A DNA stretch of 64,000 bases from Nibricoccus aquaticus (GCF_002310495.1 NZ_CP023344.1:1674001-1738000); one strand, 5' to 3'. Positions 29,675-38,277 are shown, counted from the first letter of the stretch. The notes: a model not told the origin generated them from the sequence alone. Translations and numbers: made by a program.

Positions 29675-29707
29675 CATTCGCGTCCATTCGCGTCCATTCG
29701 CGGTTAA
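29675..29707. repeat. Three-unit 10-bp tandem repeat before moaE
   Basis: The unit CATTCGCGTC occurs at 29675 and 29685, and a third copy at 29695 changes to CATTCGCGGT, running into TTAAATAAATG, the moaE start. It lies directly over the expected moaE leader. A similar degenerate phrase (CTGTGGTTAAAGAC) occurs near 22069. It could be a promoter-linked or mobile intergenic repeat. Confidence 0.7.
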
Positions 29708-29711
29708 ATAA

Positions 29712-30176
29712 ATGCCCGCCGACACCGCCTTCACCTTCCGCATCTCCGCCGACCCGCTCGACCCTGCCGCGCTGAAACCACTCCTCGGCGACGCCCACGC
29801 CGGCGCCTGCGTCACCTTCGAAGGCTGGGTCCGCAACCACAACGAAGGCCATCCCGTGCAGTCGCTCGAATACGAAGCCTTCGCCGCCCTCGCCGAAAAA
29901 GAAGGCGCGCGCATCCTCGCCGAGGCACGGGAAAAATTCTCCATCACCCACGCCGTCTGCATCCACCGCACCGGCCACCTCCAGATCGGCGACCTCGCCG
30001 TCTGGACCGGCGTCTCCGCCGCCCACCGCGACGCCGCCTTCGCCGCCTGCCGCTACCTCATCGACGAGACCAAAGCCCGCGTCCCCATCTGGAAAAAAGA
30101 ACACTACACGAGCGGCGCAACCCAGTGGATCAACTGCGCCACCCGCGGCGACCACGTCGGCGACACGCATCCGTAG
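29712..30176 (+). CDS. moaE: Molybdopterin synthase catalytic subunit
   Basis: The protein has 154 aa. MoaE transfers sulfur from thiocarboxylated MoaD to precursor Z to form molybdopterin. Family landmarks are present: AGACVTFEGWVRNHNEG, VQSLEYEAF, ITHAVCIHRTGHLQIGDLAVWTGVSA with the conserved His-Arg-Gly-like region, and KARVPIWKKEHY with the catalytic lysines. No moaD or other molybdenum-cofactor gene is adjacent. The start is the ATG at 29712, reached after a terminator and a tandem repeat, so it is its own transcription unit. Confidence 0.93.
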   Translation: MPADTAFTFRISADPLDPAALKPLLGDAHAGACVTFEGWVRNHNEGHPVQSLEYEAFAALAEKEGARILAEAREKFSITHAVCIHRTGHLQIGDLAVWTGVSAAHRDAAFAACRYLIDETKARVPIWKKEHYTSGATQWINCATRGDHVGDTHP

Positions 30177-30208
30177 CGCGCGCACTACGAGTGCTCTGTT
30201 CGATGCCA

Positions 30209-30970
30209 TCAGCCAGCCACTGCCGTGTCCCACCCGTCGTAGTGACCGTTTCTCAGAGCTGCGATCTCACGCAAGGTGGCCATAACCCTGTCCAGATCCT
30301 CTCGTGATGGATTGCCCAGCTGCTCGACTAAAAGAGTGAAACCAGAGCCGTCGTCCAAGATGCCGCCCGACATCATACCCCGATCCGCTACTTCCTGAAG
30401 CACGCACTCTGCATCTGCCCGAGTTTTGAAGAGCAGGAAGTGCCGTGTTTTCGTGATCCGCTTTTGCACCGGATTCTTTGCCCTCTCTTCCTGTGTCATT
30501 GCTTCGTCTTTTCGAGGCGTCCACCCGGTTTCGATCCGATCAATGAGCGCCAGATCGTTGGAAATCTCCTTTATGGGGAGATCCCATTGCTCGTCGGTCA
30601 GGCCTGGGACCATCCAGGACTTCACTCCATCCCAAAGCCACCATTGCGAGACTTTGCCAGTCTCGGGATTCGGATTGCCTGACCTGAATAGCGGAAACGG
30701 CTTGGCGTGCTCCGGCAGCGGCTCAGCCCCAACCTCACGCACAATGTCTCGATTCACAGCAGCCTGGAGCGGAAAGAAGGTCGAAAAAATCTCCTTCTGC
30801 ACAACGAGTGCTTTGAACTCCGCCGGCCGCTCGTCGAACACGCCCGGCAACACCCGAATCAACGCGCCCCAGCGCGGCGGCTCACTGTGATAGTGAGAAA
30901 ACTGCGCGTACGCTTTCCCTATCTTCGTATCGATTTCGATGATCGCACCGATCTGAACCTTCTTCGCCAT
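30209..30970 (-). CDS. Imm26-like plus RraB-like two-domain protein
   Basis: The protein has 253 aa from ATG 30970 (MAKKVQIGAIIEIDTKIG); an upstream in-frame GTG at 30997 is less likely. The first 130 residues (GAIIEIDTKIGKAYAQFSHY, then WWLWDG) resemble immunity protein 26. The last 85 (RHFLLFKTRADAECVLQEVA to NGHYDGWDTAV) resemble the RraB fold, whose tail typically contains a YDGWET motif. Both fold types are known from immunity proteins, and RraB itself inhibits RNase E in enterobacteria. Composition is less GC-rich than in neighbours. No toxin gene is adjacent. It converges on moaE. Confidence 0.55.
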   Translation of the reverse strand: MAKKVQIGAIIEIDTKIGKAYAQFSHYHSEPPRWGALIRVLPGVFDERPAEFKALVVQKEIFSTFFPLQAAVNRDIVREVGAEPLPEHAKPFPLFRSGNPNPETGKVSQWWLWDGVKSWMVPGLTDEQWDLPIKEISNDLALIDRIETGWTPRKDEAMTQEERAKNPVQKRITKTRHFLLFKTRADAECVLQEVADRGMMSGGILDDGSGFTLLVEQLGNPSREDLDRVMATLREIAALRNGHYDGWDTAVAG

Positions 30971-31071
30971 AAAGTAATCCCGTAACTGCACCGGCACCCC
31001 TCCGAGGCAAGCCTGCGCTCTCCTGCGTTCTTTTTAGCCTTTGGCGGTTCGGCGTTTGGGATTTCTTCTGA

Positions 31072-32163
31072 TTACTCCCGCTCCCCCGGCGCCTCCGGCG
31101 AAAACGGCGGCGACGTCACATTCTGCCGGATCGATTCCAGATTCTCGCGAATCAGTTCTCCGACAGAAATGCACCGCAGATAAGCCGAGCGCCCATAGTG
31201 CGCCGCCAGGCTCTCGCGCAGCTCGATCACATTATCTGGCGGCGCGAGCGACACATCCGACATCGCCGTGAGCAACAGCTCCAGCCGCTCCTGCGCCACC
31301 TCCGCGCGTTGCAACATCAGCACCTGCTCCTCGCGTTGATACTGCCGCGCCGTCTCCACGCGCAGATGCTTCATGCAAAAAAACGCCAGCTGCTGGTTGT
31401 CCTTAAAAAACTGCGGCCGGTACAGATTCATGCGCCCCTCATAAGCCTGCTGGTCGAAGTCCATCGCGCGAATCCGGATCTGCGCGCCCTCGAAATCCGG
31501 CGTGATCACGACGACAAAATTATACGCCCGCATGTCCCCGAGCAGCCGCACGAAACAGCGCTCGTTGAACTTCACCAACTCCTTCGCCACGCGGATCGGC
31601 TTCAGCTCCTTGTTCGTCAGCCAGCGCTGCGCGAACACATCGCCCGGAATGCCCGCGATATGCTCTTCCACCAGCGTGTCTCCGTGAGTGAGAAAATGCA
31701 GGCGGTTCGGCGACAGCAGATGCTCCAGCTCCAGCCCGTACACGCGCGAGGCATCCCCGCGCTTGATGTAGAAATAGTCCGGGTTGTCGTTGTATGCATT
31801 GACGATCCGGATACGAAACGGCGCCGAATTCCCAAACGCGCAAAAGTCGATCCGGTCCACGTACAGGTGGCTCATGAACGCCAGGTCACCATCCACGCGC
31901 AGCAACGCGTAGAGCCGCTTCAGCCCGTCCTGCAGCGACTCCATCTCCAGCTGGTCGTACACCACCGTTTCCCAAAGCGTCGCCTTGCCCTCGGCATCCG
32001 TGAGCGGAGCCGATTCCGCAAACCTCCGTAGCCGTTGATAAGTCACCGGCAACTCACGCTCGCGCCGGTAGCGCTTTAAATATGCACGCAGCCCTTCGCT
32101 GATCGGCAGGCTCGGCTTCTTCTGCTGCGCAGAGCGGGTGTGAGAAAAAGCCGGGGCATCCAT
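31072..32163 (-). CDS. Conserved protein of unknown function, kinase-like motifs
   Basis: The protein has 363 aa from ATG 32163 (MDAPAFSHT); ATG 32175 is an alternative. No signal or membrane segment is seen. I do not recognise the family. Toward the middle, RLLGDMRAYNFVVVITPDFEG followed by IRIRAMDFDQQAYEG is reminiscent of the catalytic loop (D-x-x-x-x-N) and metal-binding (D-F-D) pair of HipA or aminoglycoside-kinase-like folds. This is a weak, visual similarity. The C-terminal third is helical and Gln/Glu/Arg-rich. It is divergent from a small membrane protein gene, and no neighbour hints at its task. Confidence 0.6.
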   Translation of the reverse strand: MDAPAFSHTRSAQQKKPSLPISEGLRAYLKRYRRERELPVTYQRLRRFAESAPLTDAEGKATLWETVVYDQLEMESLQDGLKRLYALLRVDGDLAFMSHLYVDRIDFCAFGNSAPFRIRIVNAYNDNPDYFYIKRGDASRVYGLELEHLLSPNRLHFLTHGDTLVEEHIAGIPGDVFAQRWLTNKELKPIRVAKELVKFNERCFVRLLGDMRAYNFVVVITPDFEGAQIRIRAMDFDQQAYEGRMNLYRPQFFKDNQQLAFFCMKHLRVETARQYQREEQVLMLQRAEVAQERLELLLTAMSDVSLAPPDNVIELRESLAAHYGRSAYLRCISVGELIRENLESIRQNVTSPPFSPEAPGERE

Positions 32164-32340
32164 GACCGCGAACATGCCCCCGCCCCTGTCGCTGGCAACG
32201 ACTACAACGCATTCCCCCTCCGCGTTTTCATCGCCTCATCGCTCCTTCCACGCATTTGCCAAAACAAAGCTAAAGCCCCGCCGCCCCGGGTTTCGCCTCG
32301 TCTCCCCCGCGTCCCAACCCCAGTCTGCCACCCGCTTCCC

Positions 32341-32688
32341 ATGTTACTCCTCGCCACTACCGCCCTCGAAAAAATCAAAGACGTCCCCCCCATGTTCTGG
32401 GTCAAAGTGGCCGTGGCGCTGGTCGGCTTCATTGTCGCCGTCATCGTCATTCAGAAGGTCTGGCACATGAACAAGCTCGCCCTCGCCCTCATCATCTTCG
32501 TGGTCGGCGGCATCCTCAGCTTCTCTTGGGTCTATAAACGCAACGAACCCGCCTTCATGACCTGGCTCATCGAGCCCATTGCGAACTCCGGCTTCTTCCC
32601 CACCGAGGGCGGCTCCGAGCTGCGCAACATTAACGAAGACGGCACCAAGGCGAAAAAAGCCCCGGTCCCCGCTCCCGCGAAAAAGTAA
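32341..32688 (+). CDS. Small two-span membrane protein, unknown function
   Basis: The protein has 115 aa from ATG 32341. A longer frame to 32140 is Pro/Ser-rich and overlaps the divergent gene's 5' end. Two hydrophobic segments are clear: FWVKVAVALVGFIVAVIVIQ and LALALIIFVVGGILSFSWVY. The C-terminal tail is charged (ELRNINEDGTKAKKAPVPAPAKK). The gene precedes gnd by 174 bp. Function is unknown; it is probably an inner-membrane protein. Confidence 0.65.
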   Translation: MLLLATTALEKIKDVPPMFWVKVAVALVGFIVAVIVIQKVWHMNKLALALIIFVVGGILSFSWVYKRNEPAFMTWLIEPIANSGFFPTEGGSELRNINEDGTKAKKAPVPAPAKK

Positions 32689-32862
32689 CGCCGCCTCCGG
32701 TCCGCCCGCGCCCCACCCGGCAGGCTCGGCTCGTCATCAGCCACCGACCGCAGAGCCGGTCACACACCGCTTTCATGATAACCATGAAATCCGGTCACGT
32801 GCATTTCCGCAGTTTTTGGAGTGGTTTTCACCGGGGGTTTCTGGCTAGTTCGACACCCGCTT

Positions 32863-34371
32863 ATGCCTAAAGCCCTCTCTGACATCGGACTCATCGGCCT
32901 CGCCGTGATGGGTCAAAATCTCGCCCTCAACATCGCCGACCACGGCTTTCAAATCTCGGTCTACAACCGCACGGTCGAAAAGACCGACAAGTTCGTCGCC
33001 GAGAATCCCAACACGCCCGGCGGCCTCGTCGGCTCGAAGACCCTCGAAGAATTCGTCAAGTCTTTGGCCAAGCCCCGCAAGATGGTCATCCTCGTGCAGG
33101 CCGGCAAAGCGACCGACGCCGTCATCGACGGCCTCATCCCTCTTCTCGATAAAGACGACATCATCATCGACGGCGGCAACGCTCTCTGGACCGACACCAT
33201 CCGCCGCGAAAAAGCGCTGAAGGAAAAAGGTCTCCGCTTCATCGGCTCCGGCGTTTCCGGCGGTGAAGAAGGCGCTCGTTTCGGCCCGTCCCTCATGCCC
33301 GGTGGCGAGTTCGCCGCCTGGAAAGAACTGAAGCCCATCTGGGAAGCCGTCGCCGCCAAGGTCGACGCCAAGACCGGCAAGCCCATCGCCGGCGCCCAGC
33401 CCGGCAAGCCCGTCAAGGGCGGCGTGCCCTGCACCACCTACATCGGTGAAAACGGTGCCGGCCACTACGTGAAGATGGTCCACAACGGCATCGAGTATGG
33501 CGACATGCAGATGATCTGTGAGGCTTACTCGCTCCTCTCCGGCCTCCTCGGCCTCAAGCCCGCCGACCAAGGCAAGATTTTCTCCGAATGGAACGCCGGC
33601 GCGCTGGATTCCTTCCTCATCGAAATCACCGCCGACATCCTGAAGCAGAAGGACCCCGCCAATAAGAAAAAAGCCTTCGTCGACGTCGTCCTCGATACCG
33701 CTGGCCAGAAGGGCACCGGCAAATGGACCTCCGTCAACGCTCTCGACATGGGCATCGCCGCTCCGACGATCGCCGAGTCCGTCTTCGCCCGCTGCATCTC
33801 CGCGATCAAAGACGAGCGCGTTGCGGCTTCGAAGATCCTCAAAGGCCCCAAGAAAAAGAAGTACAAGGGCGGCAAGGCTGCTCTCATCCAGGCCATCCAC
33901 GACGCTCTCTACGCCTCCAAGATCTGCTCGTACGCCCAGGGCTTCCAGCTCATGCGCGCCGCTCAGAAAGAGTACAACTGGAAGCTGAACTTCGGCGAGA
34001 TCGCCCAGATCTTCCGCGGCGGCTGCATCATCCGCGCTGCCTTCCTCCAGAAGATCACCGAGGCCTACGCCCGCAACCCGAACCTCGCCAACCTCCTCCT
34101 CGATTCGTACTTCAACAAGACGATCCAGAAGACCCAGGAAAACTGGCGCAAAGTCGTCGCCCTCGCCGCCGAATACGGCATCGCGACCCCGACGTTCTCG
34201 TCCGCCCTCGCCTACTACGACAGCTACCGCTCGGCCCGCCTCCCGGCCAACTTGCTCCAGGCTCAGCGCGATTACTTCGGCGCGCACACCTACGAGCGTA
34301 CCGACAAGCCACGCGGCAAGTTCTTCCACGTCGACTGGCCCGAGGCGACCCGCCCCCAGCTCGAAGCCTGA
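32863..34371 (+). CDS. gnd: 6-phosphogluconate dehydrogenase (decarboxylating)
   Basis: The protein has 502 aa from ATG 32863, the start that aligns with the NADP-binding N terminus [21 protein letters not shown]. Family motifs are [21 protein letters not shown] and the catalytic lysine segment [17 protein letters not shown]. The C-terminal catalytic and dimer region runs through [18 protein letters not shown] to [19 protein letters not shown]. It makes ribulose-5-phosphate, CO2 and NADPH in the oxidative pentose phosphate pathway. It is a single-gene unit with a good terminator. Confidence 0.97.
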   Translation: MPKALSDIGLIGLAVMGQNLALNIADHGFQISVYNRTVEKTDKFVAENPNTPGGLVGSKTLEEFVKSLAKPRKMVILVQAGKATDAVIDGLIPLLDKDDIIIDGGNALWTDTIRREKALKEKGLRFIGSGVSGGEEGARFGPSLMPGGEFAAWKELKPIWEAVAAKVDAKTGKPIAGAQPGKPVKGGVPCTTYIGENGAGHYVKMVHNGIEYGDMQMICEAYSLLSGLLGLKPADQGKIFSEWNAGALDSFLIEITADILKQKDPANKKKAFVDVVLDTAGQKGTGKWTSVNALDMGIAAPTIAESVFARCISAIKDERVAASKILKGPKKKKYKGGKAALIQAIHDALYASKICSYAQGFQLMRAAQKEYNWKLNFGEIAQIFRGGCIIRAAFLQKITEAYARNPNLANLLLDSYFNKTIQKTQENWRKVVALAAEYGIATPTFSSALAYYDSYRSARLPANLLQAQRDYFGAHTYERTDKPRGKFFHVDWPEATRPQLEA

Positions 34372-34394
34372 GCTTCGAACTAGTTTTCGAATTC

Positions 34395-34428
34395 AAAGCC
34401 GCGTAACCAAAAGGTCCGCGGCTTTTTT
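34395..34428 (+). terminator. Rho-independent terminator after gnd
   Basis: AAAGCCGCG (34395-34403) pairs perfectly with CGCGGCTTT (34417-34425) across a 13-nt loop, followed by a six-T run (34423-34428). It is 23 bp after the gnd stop codon and lies between the convergent gnd and FKBP genes. Confidence 0.9.
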
Positions 34429-34459
34429 GTGTGCGTAGCCGGACAACTCCTCGCAGCCG

Positions 34460-35827
34460 CTACTCCACCGGCACATCGCTGACCTTGAGCAGCTCGATGT
34501 CAAAAATCAGCACCGCCCCGACGGGAATTCCTCCGGTGGAAACATCGCCGTAACCCAGCGTCGGCGGGATGTAGAGCGTGATGCGCCCGCCTGTGCCTAT
34601 CTTCTGAATACCTTCCGTCCACCCCGCGATGACTCGGCCCACATCCACTTCAAGTGGCCCCAGCTCCGGGTCGGTTCGGTCAAACAGGGTGCCATCGATC
34701 AATCGCCCGGTGTAGTTCACCAGCACGCGCTGGTCGCTCCGTGGCGGTCGTCCCTCGCCCGGCCGCACGACTTCGTAGCACAACCCGCTGGGCAGTGAGA
34801 CGATCTCGGGATCAGCCTTCAGTTTCTCAAAAAACACCGCGTTCTCCGCCGCCCGCTTTTCACGGATCATCTTTTCCCTGGCCTCCTGACGTCCCGCCAC
34901 AAAGCGTGCGACCGAGTCATACAACTTAGCTTCATCGAAATCTGCCGCCCGCTTTTCCAAAGCACCCGTCAGCCCCGCAATGAAACGAAAGCGTTCATCC
35001 GCGCTCAACTCCACGCGAGCGACACCGCGCTCCTGCGCGAGCAGCCAGCCCCACGTCTCGATGATCTGCCTCTCTGAAAATCCCGCCGGTTCATGCAGTG
35101 GCGGCACCGGCGCTGGCGGCGGTGGCTGCTCTTCCATCGGCGCGTCTTTGATCGCGAGCAGCTCGATCTCGGCGACCGTCGTCGCGCCGGGCGGAATGCC
35201 CATCATCGCCGCATCGCTATCGCTAAAACCGAGCGCGGGCGGCACGTGCAACCGTGCTTTCCCTCCAACACGCATCGTCTGAATTCCGTCGGCCCAGCCG
35301 CGAATAATTTTACTGAGGACGATCTCAACCGCGCCGAGTTGCTCCGTGCTGTCGAACTCCGCGCCATCCAGCAGCCGCGCGTGATACGTCACCGTCACCG
35401 CCTGATCCGCGCGCGGCGACTCGCCGTCACCCGCGCGCAGCACTTCGCAACAAACACCGCCCGGCAGCACGATCACTCCAGGCTTCTGTTTCAACGCGTC
35501 GAAGTACACGTCCGCCGCGGCGAGATTCTCCGCCTTCTGCATCTTCCGAAACTCCGCCGTCCGCACTTCGACGAAATGTATCACATCCGTGTAGATCTGA
35601 TCGAGCGGCTGCGGCGGCGGTTGCTGCGCGATGCCCGCTTCCAATCCCTTCACGAGCACGGCACGCTGAGTTTCATCGAAGCCGAATTTGTCGGCATTGG
35701 ATTCACGCGCCACGATCCGGCCCCACGCTTCGACGAGCAGTCCGTTGTCCGGATTGCTCTCAGCAGCATAGCCGGGCGGGAGAAGACCGAGCGCGAATGC
35801 CCCTAGAAAAATGAGAACCCGCTTCAT
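34460..35827 (-). CDS. Tandem FKBP-type peptidyl-prolyl isomerase, secreted
   Basis: The protein has 455 aa from ATG 35827, which opens a signal peptide (MKRVLIFLGAFALGLLPPGYAA). Two repeats each contain a short helical FKBP N-terminal segment and an FKBP domain. Unit 1 has VTYHARLLDGAEFDST and ARLHVPPALGFSDSDAAMMG. Unit 2 has VNYTGRLIDGTLFDRT and ITLYIPPTLGYGDVSTGG. Duplicated FKBP-type PPIases of this size are unusual; the single-domain FkpA/Mip type is the common form. It is probably a periplasmic folding helper. It begins 10 bp after the stop of the upstream gene, so the two genes form one operon. Confidence 0.88.
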   Translation of the reverse strand: MKRVLIFLGAFALGLLPPGYAAESNPDNGLLVEAWGRIVARESNADKFGFDETQRAVLVKGLEAGIAQQPPPQPLDQIYTDVIHFVEVRTAEFRKMQKAENLAAADVYFDALKQKPGVIVLPGGVCCEVLRAGDGESPRADQAVTVTYHARLLDGAEFDSTEQLGAVEIVLSKIIRGWADGIQTMRVGGKARLHVPPALGFSDSDAAMMGIPPGATTVAEIELLAIKDAPMEEQPPPPAPVPPLHEPAGFSERQIIETWGWLLAQERGVARVELSADERFRFIAGLTGALEKRAADFDEAKLYDSVARFVAGRQEAREKMIREKRAAENAVFFEKLKADPEIVSLPSGLCYEVVRPGEGRPPRSDQRVLVNYTGRLIDGTLFDRTDPELGPLEVDVGRVIAGWTEGIQKIGTGGRITLYIPPTLGYGDVSTGGIPVGAVLIFDIELLKVSDVPVE

Positions 35828-35837
35828 GTGAGAAAAA

Positions 35838-37034
35838 TCAAAGCCCTCCCGGATGCGCGAGGAGCGACGCCGCCAGCGCTCTATCCGCCGGCAAAAGATC
35901 GCGCGTGTTCTCAAAATGCTTCCGTGCGGCATCCGGGTCGGTGTTCGCCCAGTTACGCAGCACGGTGAGCAGCGTTTGTGAACGCAGCACGGGACTCGCG
36001 ATGTCGCTCACCCAGCCCGCCGCTTCTTTCGGTTCAAGAAATCCCGCGCCGGCCATCGCGGCCACACCATCATCCAGGCCAGGGCCAATGTCGTTCGTCT
36101 TAACCCAGTGCGACGCCGCAGCCGCATCGACCTGCGACCACGCGCGCAGCGCCTGCCCCATCTGCGAAATGCGATCCGGCCCGGCCGGAAGCCGCGCAAC
36201 AAACTGCGTCAGCCCCGCCGGATCGACCTGCCCCCATCCGCCGATCACCGCATGAAGTGCCTCGCTGCGCTCAGCCGGATCGGGCAACGCGCACGCAGCT
36301 CGCCCCGCCTCTTCAGGCTGCATCGTCGCCCACGCCGAGTACGCTTTCGCAAGCAGGATCGAGCGGCCTGTCGCCTCGAGCGCACCGGGATGAATGGCCA
36401 GCGCCACCGCCGTTTCAAAATTTCCCGCGGCGCAAAGCGCATCCACCAGCGAGCAGCCGTAGCCGGTCGCTGCGTCGGGATGCTGCGAGAACAATTCACG
36501 CCCGAGCTTCACCGCTTCGTCGGGCAGGCTCGCGGCGGCGCTCGCGAAAACCGTTTCCATCGCAGTGCTCCGCTTCGCCTGATCATCGAGCGCGCAAACC
36601 CACATCGCTGCATCGCGCGGTGCGGTCGCGCCCCAGCCGCTCAACGCGGACTGAATCAATGCTTCACGCAGGACTAAATTTTTCTCCGCCTGCGCCAGTT
36701 GCATGGCGCGATCCGGCTCCGTCTTCGCCAGTGCGGTAAGCATCTGGGCGAGTTGTTGGTTTCTTGTGCGAGAGGCCGGCCGCGCGAGGAGCTGCCGCCA
36801 ATTATTCTCCTCCCACGCGCGGGTACTGGACGACGAGTCTTCAGAGACCTGGGTCCGCGATATGCCCAAGCGCGTCAGTTCAGCGACCGCGACGCCACTC
36901 GATGCGGCGGAAACAGGGGCGAGCTGGTTTCGCATCGTTGTCGCCCGTCCGAGCCAGAAGGAGCTGATCGCAACCACCACGAGCACCGTTGCGATCAAGA
37001 GCAGGCGAAACCGTGGCGTTCGGTGCGTTGTCAT
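35838..37034 (-). CDS. Membrane-anchored helical repeat protein, unknown function
   Basis: The protein has 398 aa. An N-terminal transmembrane anchor (FRLLLIATVLVVVAISSFWLG) is followed by about ten loosely repeated helical units with the signature WGATAPRDAAMWV / WGQVDPAGLTQFV / WSQVDAAAASHWV. The spacing is 30-45 residues, resembling the W-x-x-x-D-P-x-A-A repeats of verrucomicrobial proteins. A scaffold role is likely; no enzymatic motif is seen. It overlaps a small upstream frame by ATGA and lies 10 bp before the FKBP gene, suggesting a shared envelope function. Confidence 0.7.
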   Translation of the reverse strand: MTTHRTPRFRLLLIATVLVVVAISSFWLGRATTMRNQLAPVSAASSGVAVAELTRLGISRTQVSEDSSSSTRAWEENNWRQLLARPASRTRNQQLAQMLTALAKTEPDRAMQLAQAEKNLVLREALIQSALSGWGATAPRDAAMWVCALDDQAKRSTAMETVFASAAASLPDEAVKLGRELFSQHPDAATGYGCSLVDALCAAGNFETAVALAIHPGALEATGRSILLAKAYSAWATMQPEEAGRAACALPDPAERSEALHAVIGGWGQVDPAGLTQFVARLPAGPDRISQMGQALRAWSQVDAAAASHWVKTNDIGPGLDDGVAAMAGAGFLEPKEAAGWVSDIASPVLRSQTLLTVLRNWANTDPDAARKHFENTRDLLPADRALAASLLAHPGGL

Positions 37035-37144
37035 AGGTTTCCAACGACGCGGCGGCGCTCGCGCACCCAGCGGGAGCGCCGATAATAGACGCGGACCGTG
37101 CGGAGCATCGTCCCTACTTTGGAGAAGATGTTTTCAAGATTCAT
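37031..37144 (-). CDS. Candidate small protein (37 aa), translationally coupled
   Basis: From ATG at 37144, 37 residues (MNLENIFSKVGTMLRTVRVY then an Arg-rich tail ending VVGNL) stop in TGA at 37031-37033. This overlaps the ATG of the next gene (ATGA). The peptide is basic and helical-looking. The coupling overlap argues for real translation, but there is no Shine-Dalgarno and no homology I can recall. Confidence 0.4.
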   Translation of the reverse strand: MNLENIFSKVGTMLRTVRVYYRRSRWVRERRRVVGNL

Positions 37145-37160
37145 GAGAGATGACTGGTAA

Positions 37161-37192
37161 TAAAAAGGGCCGGGCCATCGCAGCCCGGCCCT
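37161..37192 (-). terminator. Rho-independent terminator after the PL9-like lyase gene
   Basis: Read on the minus strand, a perfect stem AGGGCCGGGC/GCCCGGCCCT with a 7-nt loop (plus-strand arms 37066+100 to 37175 and 37183-37192) is followed by TTTTTATTA. It lies about 90 bp past the lyase stop codon and just upstream of the small ORF at 37144, insulating that operon. Confidence 0.9.
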
Positions 37193-37280
37193 CCGCTAAC
37201 TCTGATCACACCGCGCGCGGAAAACTCATCAGGGGTAAGAAGAGTTCACCGGCGCGGCGCGGCGTGCCCAACCAAGGCAC

Positions 37281-38117
37281 TCAGTATTGCATGCTGCTGC
37301 CACCGCTGAGGACGCAGTTGGTCAGCAAATCTTTGGTTTTATTGCTATAGCTGCTGCAGCTGATGATCTTGGTCGCGCCAGTGTTGCCGTTCTGGGTGAA
37401 GCCGCAGCCGGTGGTGCCGCTGTTAGAGTAGGCTTTGCAGGAGGTCATCACGTGCGCGAGGTTCATGCCGGAGCTGCCCATCTTGAAGCCGTTGCCGTTG
37501 CCCGCGGAGAGCGAGCCGTTGTTGTAGGCGTTGCAGCTCGTCACGGTGACAGCGGCTCCGGCCTGCCAGAAATCCCAGCCGTCATCGGAGTTATGATGGC
37601 CGAGGCAGTTCTTGAAGACGTTGCCGGTGCCGGTGGAGAACTTGGCCGCGAAACCGTCGGCGTTCTGGCCGAGCGTGGCGGTGTCGATGTTGCTGTACGA
37701 CTGGCAGTATTGGATCGTGTTATTCTTCGCGCCCGCGCCCTGGATCTGGATGCCGGTGTTTTTGTTACCGGTGGCGATGCACGAGTTGATGATGCTGCCG
37801 GATGTACCGTAGATGTAGATACCGACGCCGTTCACGTTTTTGACCGTGAGCTGATTGAGGCGGGTGTTGTTGCCCGGGACGAAGCCTGCGCTGGCACCGT
37901 TGAAGTTAAACGTCGCCGGGCCAGTGACCGTGACACCGCTGGGCACGTTGATGCGGGTCGTGATCGAGTAAGTGCCCGAGACGTTGATGGTGGTGCCTGA
38001 CTTGGCGTTTTGGATGTCGGATACGATGTCGGCCTTGGCGACAGCGCCGCCGAGGAATGCAGACGAAAGAGCCAGGCCAAGGATTTTGGCGAGGCGGGGA
38101 GCGTGAGACGTGAACAT
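37281..38117 (-). CDS. PL9-like pectate lyase, short form
   Basis: The protein has 278 aa with a signal peptide (cleavage near AKA-D, residue 29). It is a right-handed beta-helix: repeated short strands with Asn ladders. The motif NADGFAAKFSTGTGNVFKNC near 152-171 contains the Asp and the catalytic-type Lys of PL9. NSDDGWDFW near 178-186 contains the calcium-binding Asp cluster. PL9 enzymes cut polygalacturonate by beta-elimination. At 278 aa this is shorter than well-known PL9 members (about 400 aa), probably lacking outer coils. It follows the second giant pectinase by 160 bp on the same strand, separated by a large hairpin, and has its own terminator. Confidence 0.85.
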   Translation of the reverse strand: MFTSHAPRLAKILGLALSSAFLGGAVAKADIVSDIQNAKSGTTINVSGTYSITTRINVPSGVTVTGPATFNFNGASAGFVPGNNTRLNQLTVKNVNGVGIYIYGTSGSIINSCIATGNKNTGIQIQGAGAKNNTIQYCQSYSNIDTATLGQNADGFAAKFSTGTGNVFKNCLGHHNSDDGWDFWQAGAAVTVTSCNAYNNGSLSAGNGNGFKMGSSGMNLAHVMTSCKAYSNSGTTGCGFTQNGNTGATKIISCSSYSNKTKDLLTNCVLSGGSSMQY

Positions 38118-38191
38118 AGCGGGGTATTTGTTGGGGGTTGCTGACTCTGCGTACCGCGCGGATCGCGCGGAAAATCGGGGATGCTGGCTGG

Positions 38192-38264
38192 CAGAAGAGC
38201 GGGACCGCCACCCGGGCCGGGAGCGCTTGGGCGCGCTGACCGGGAGGCGAGTCCCACTCTTCTG
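38192..38264. repeat. Large imperfect inverted repeat between two pectinase genes
   Basis: CAGAAGAGCGGGAC (38192-38205) pairs with GTCCCACTCTTCTG (38251-38264), with one mismatch. Inside it CGCC/GGCG, CCCGG/CCGGG and GCGC/GCGC can pair further, so nearly the whole 73 bp folds. It begins 14 bp beyond the stop of the giant gene and lies before the PL9 start. There is no T tract on either strand. It may be a transcript-end stabiliser or an element remnant. Confidence 0.75.
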
Positions 38265-38277
38265 CGGCGCGCGCTGC

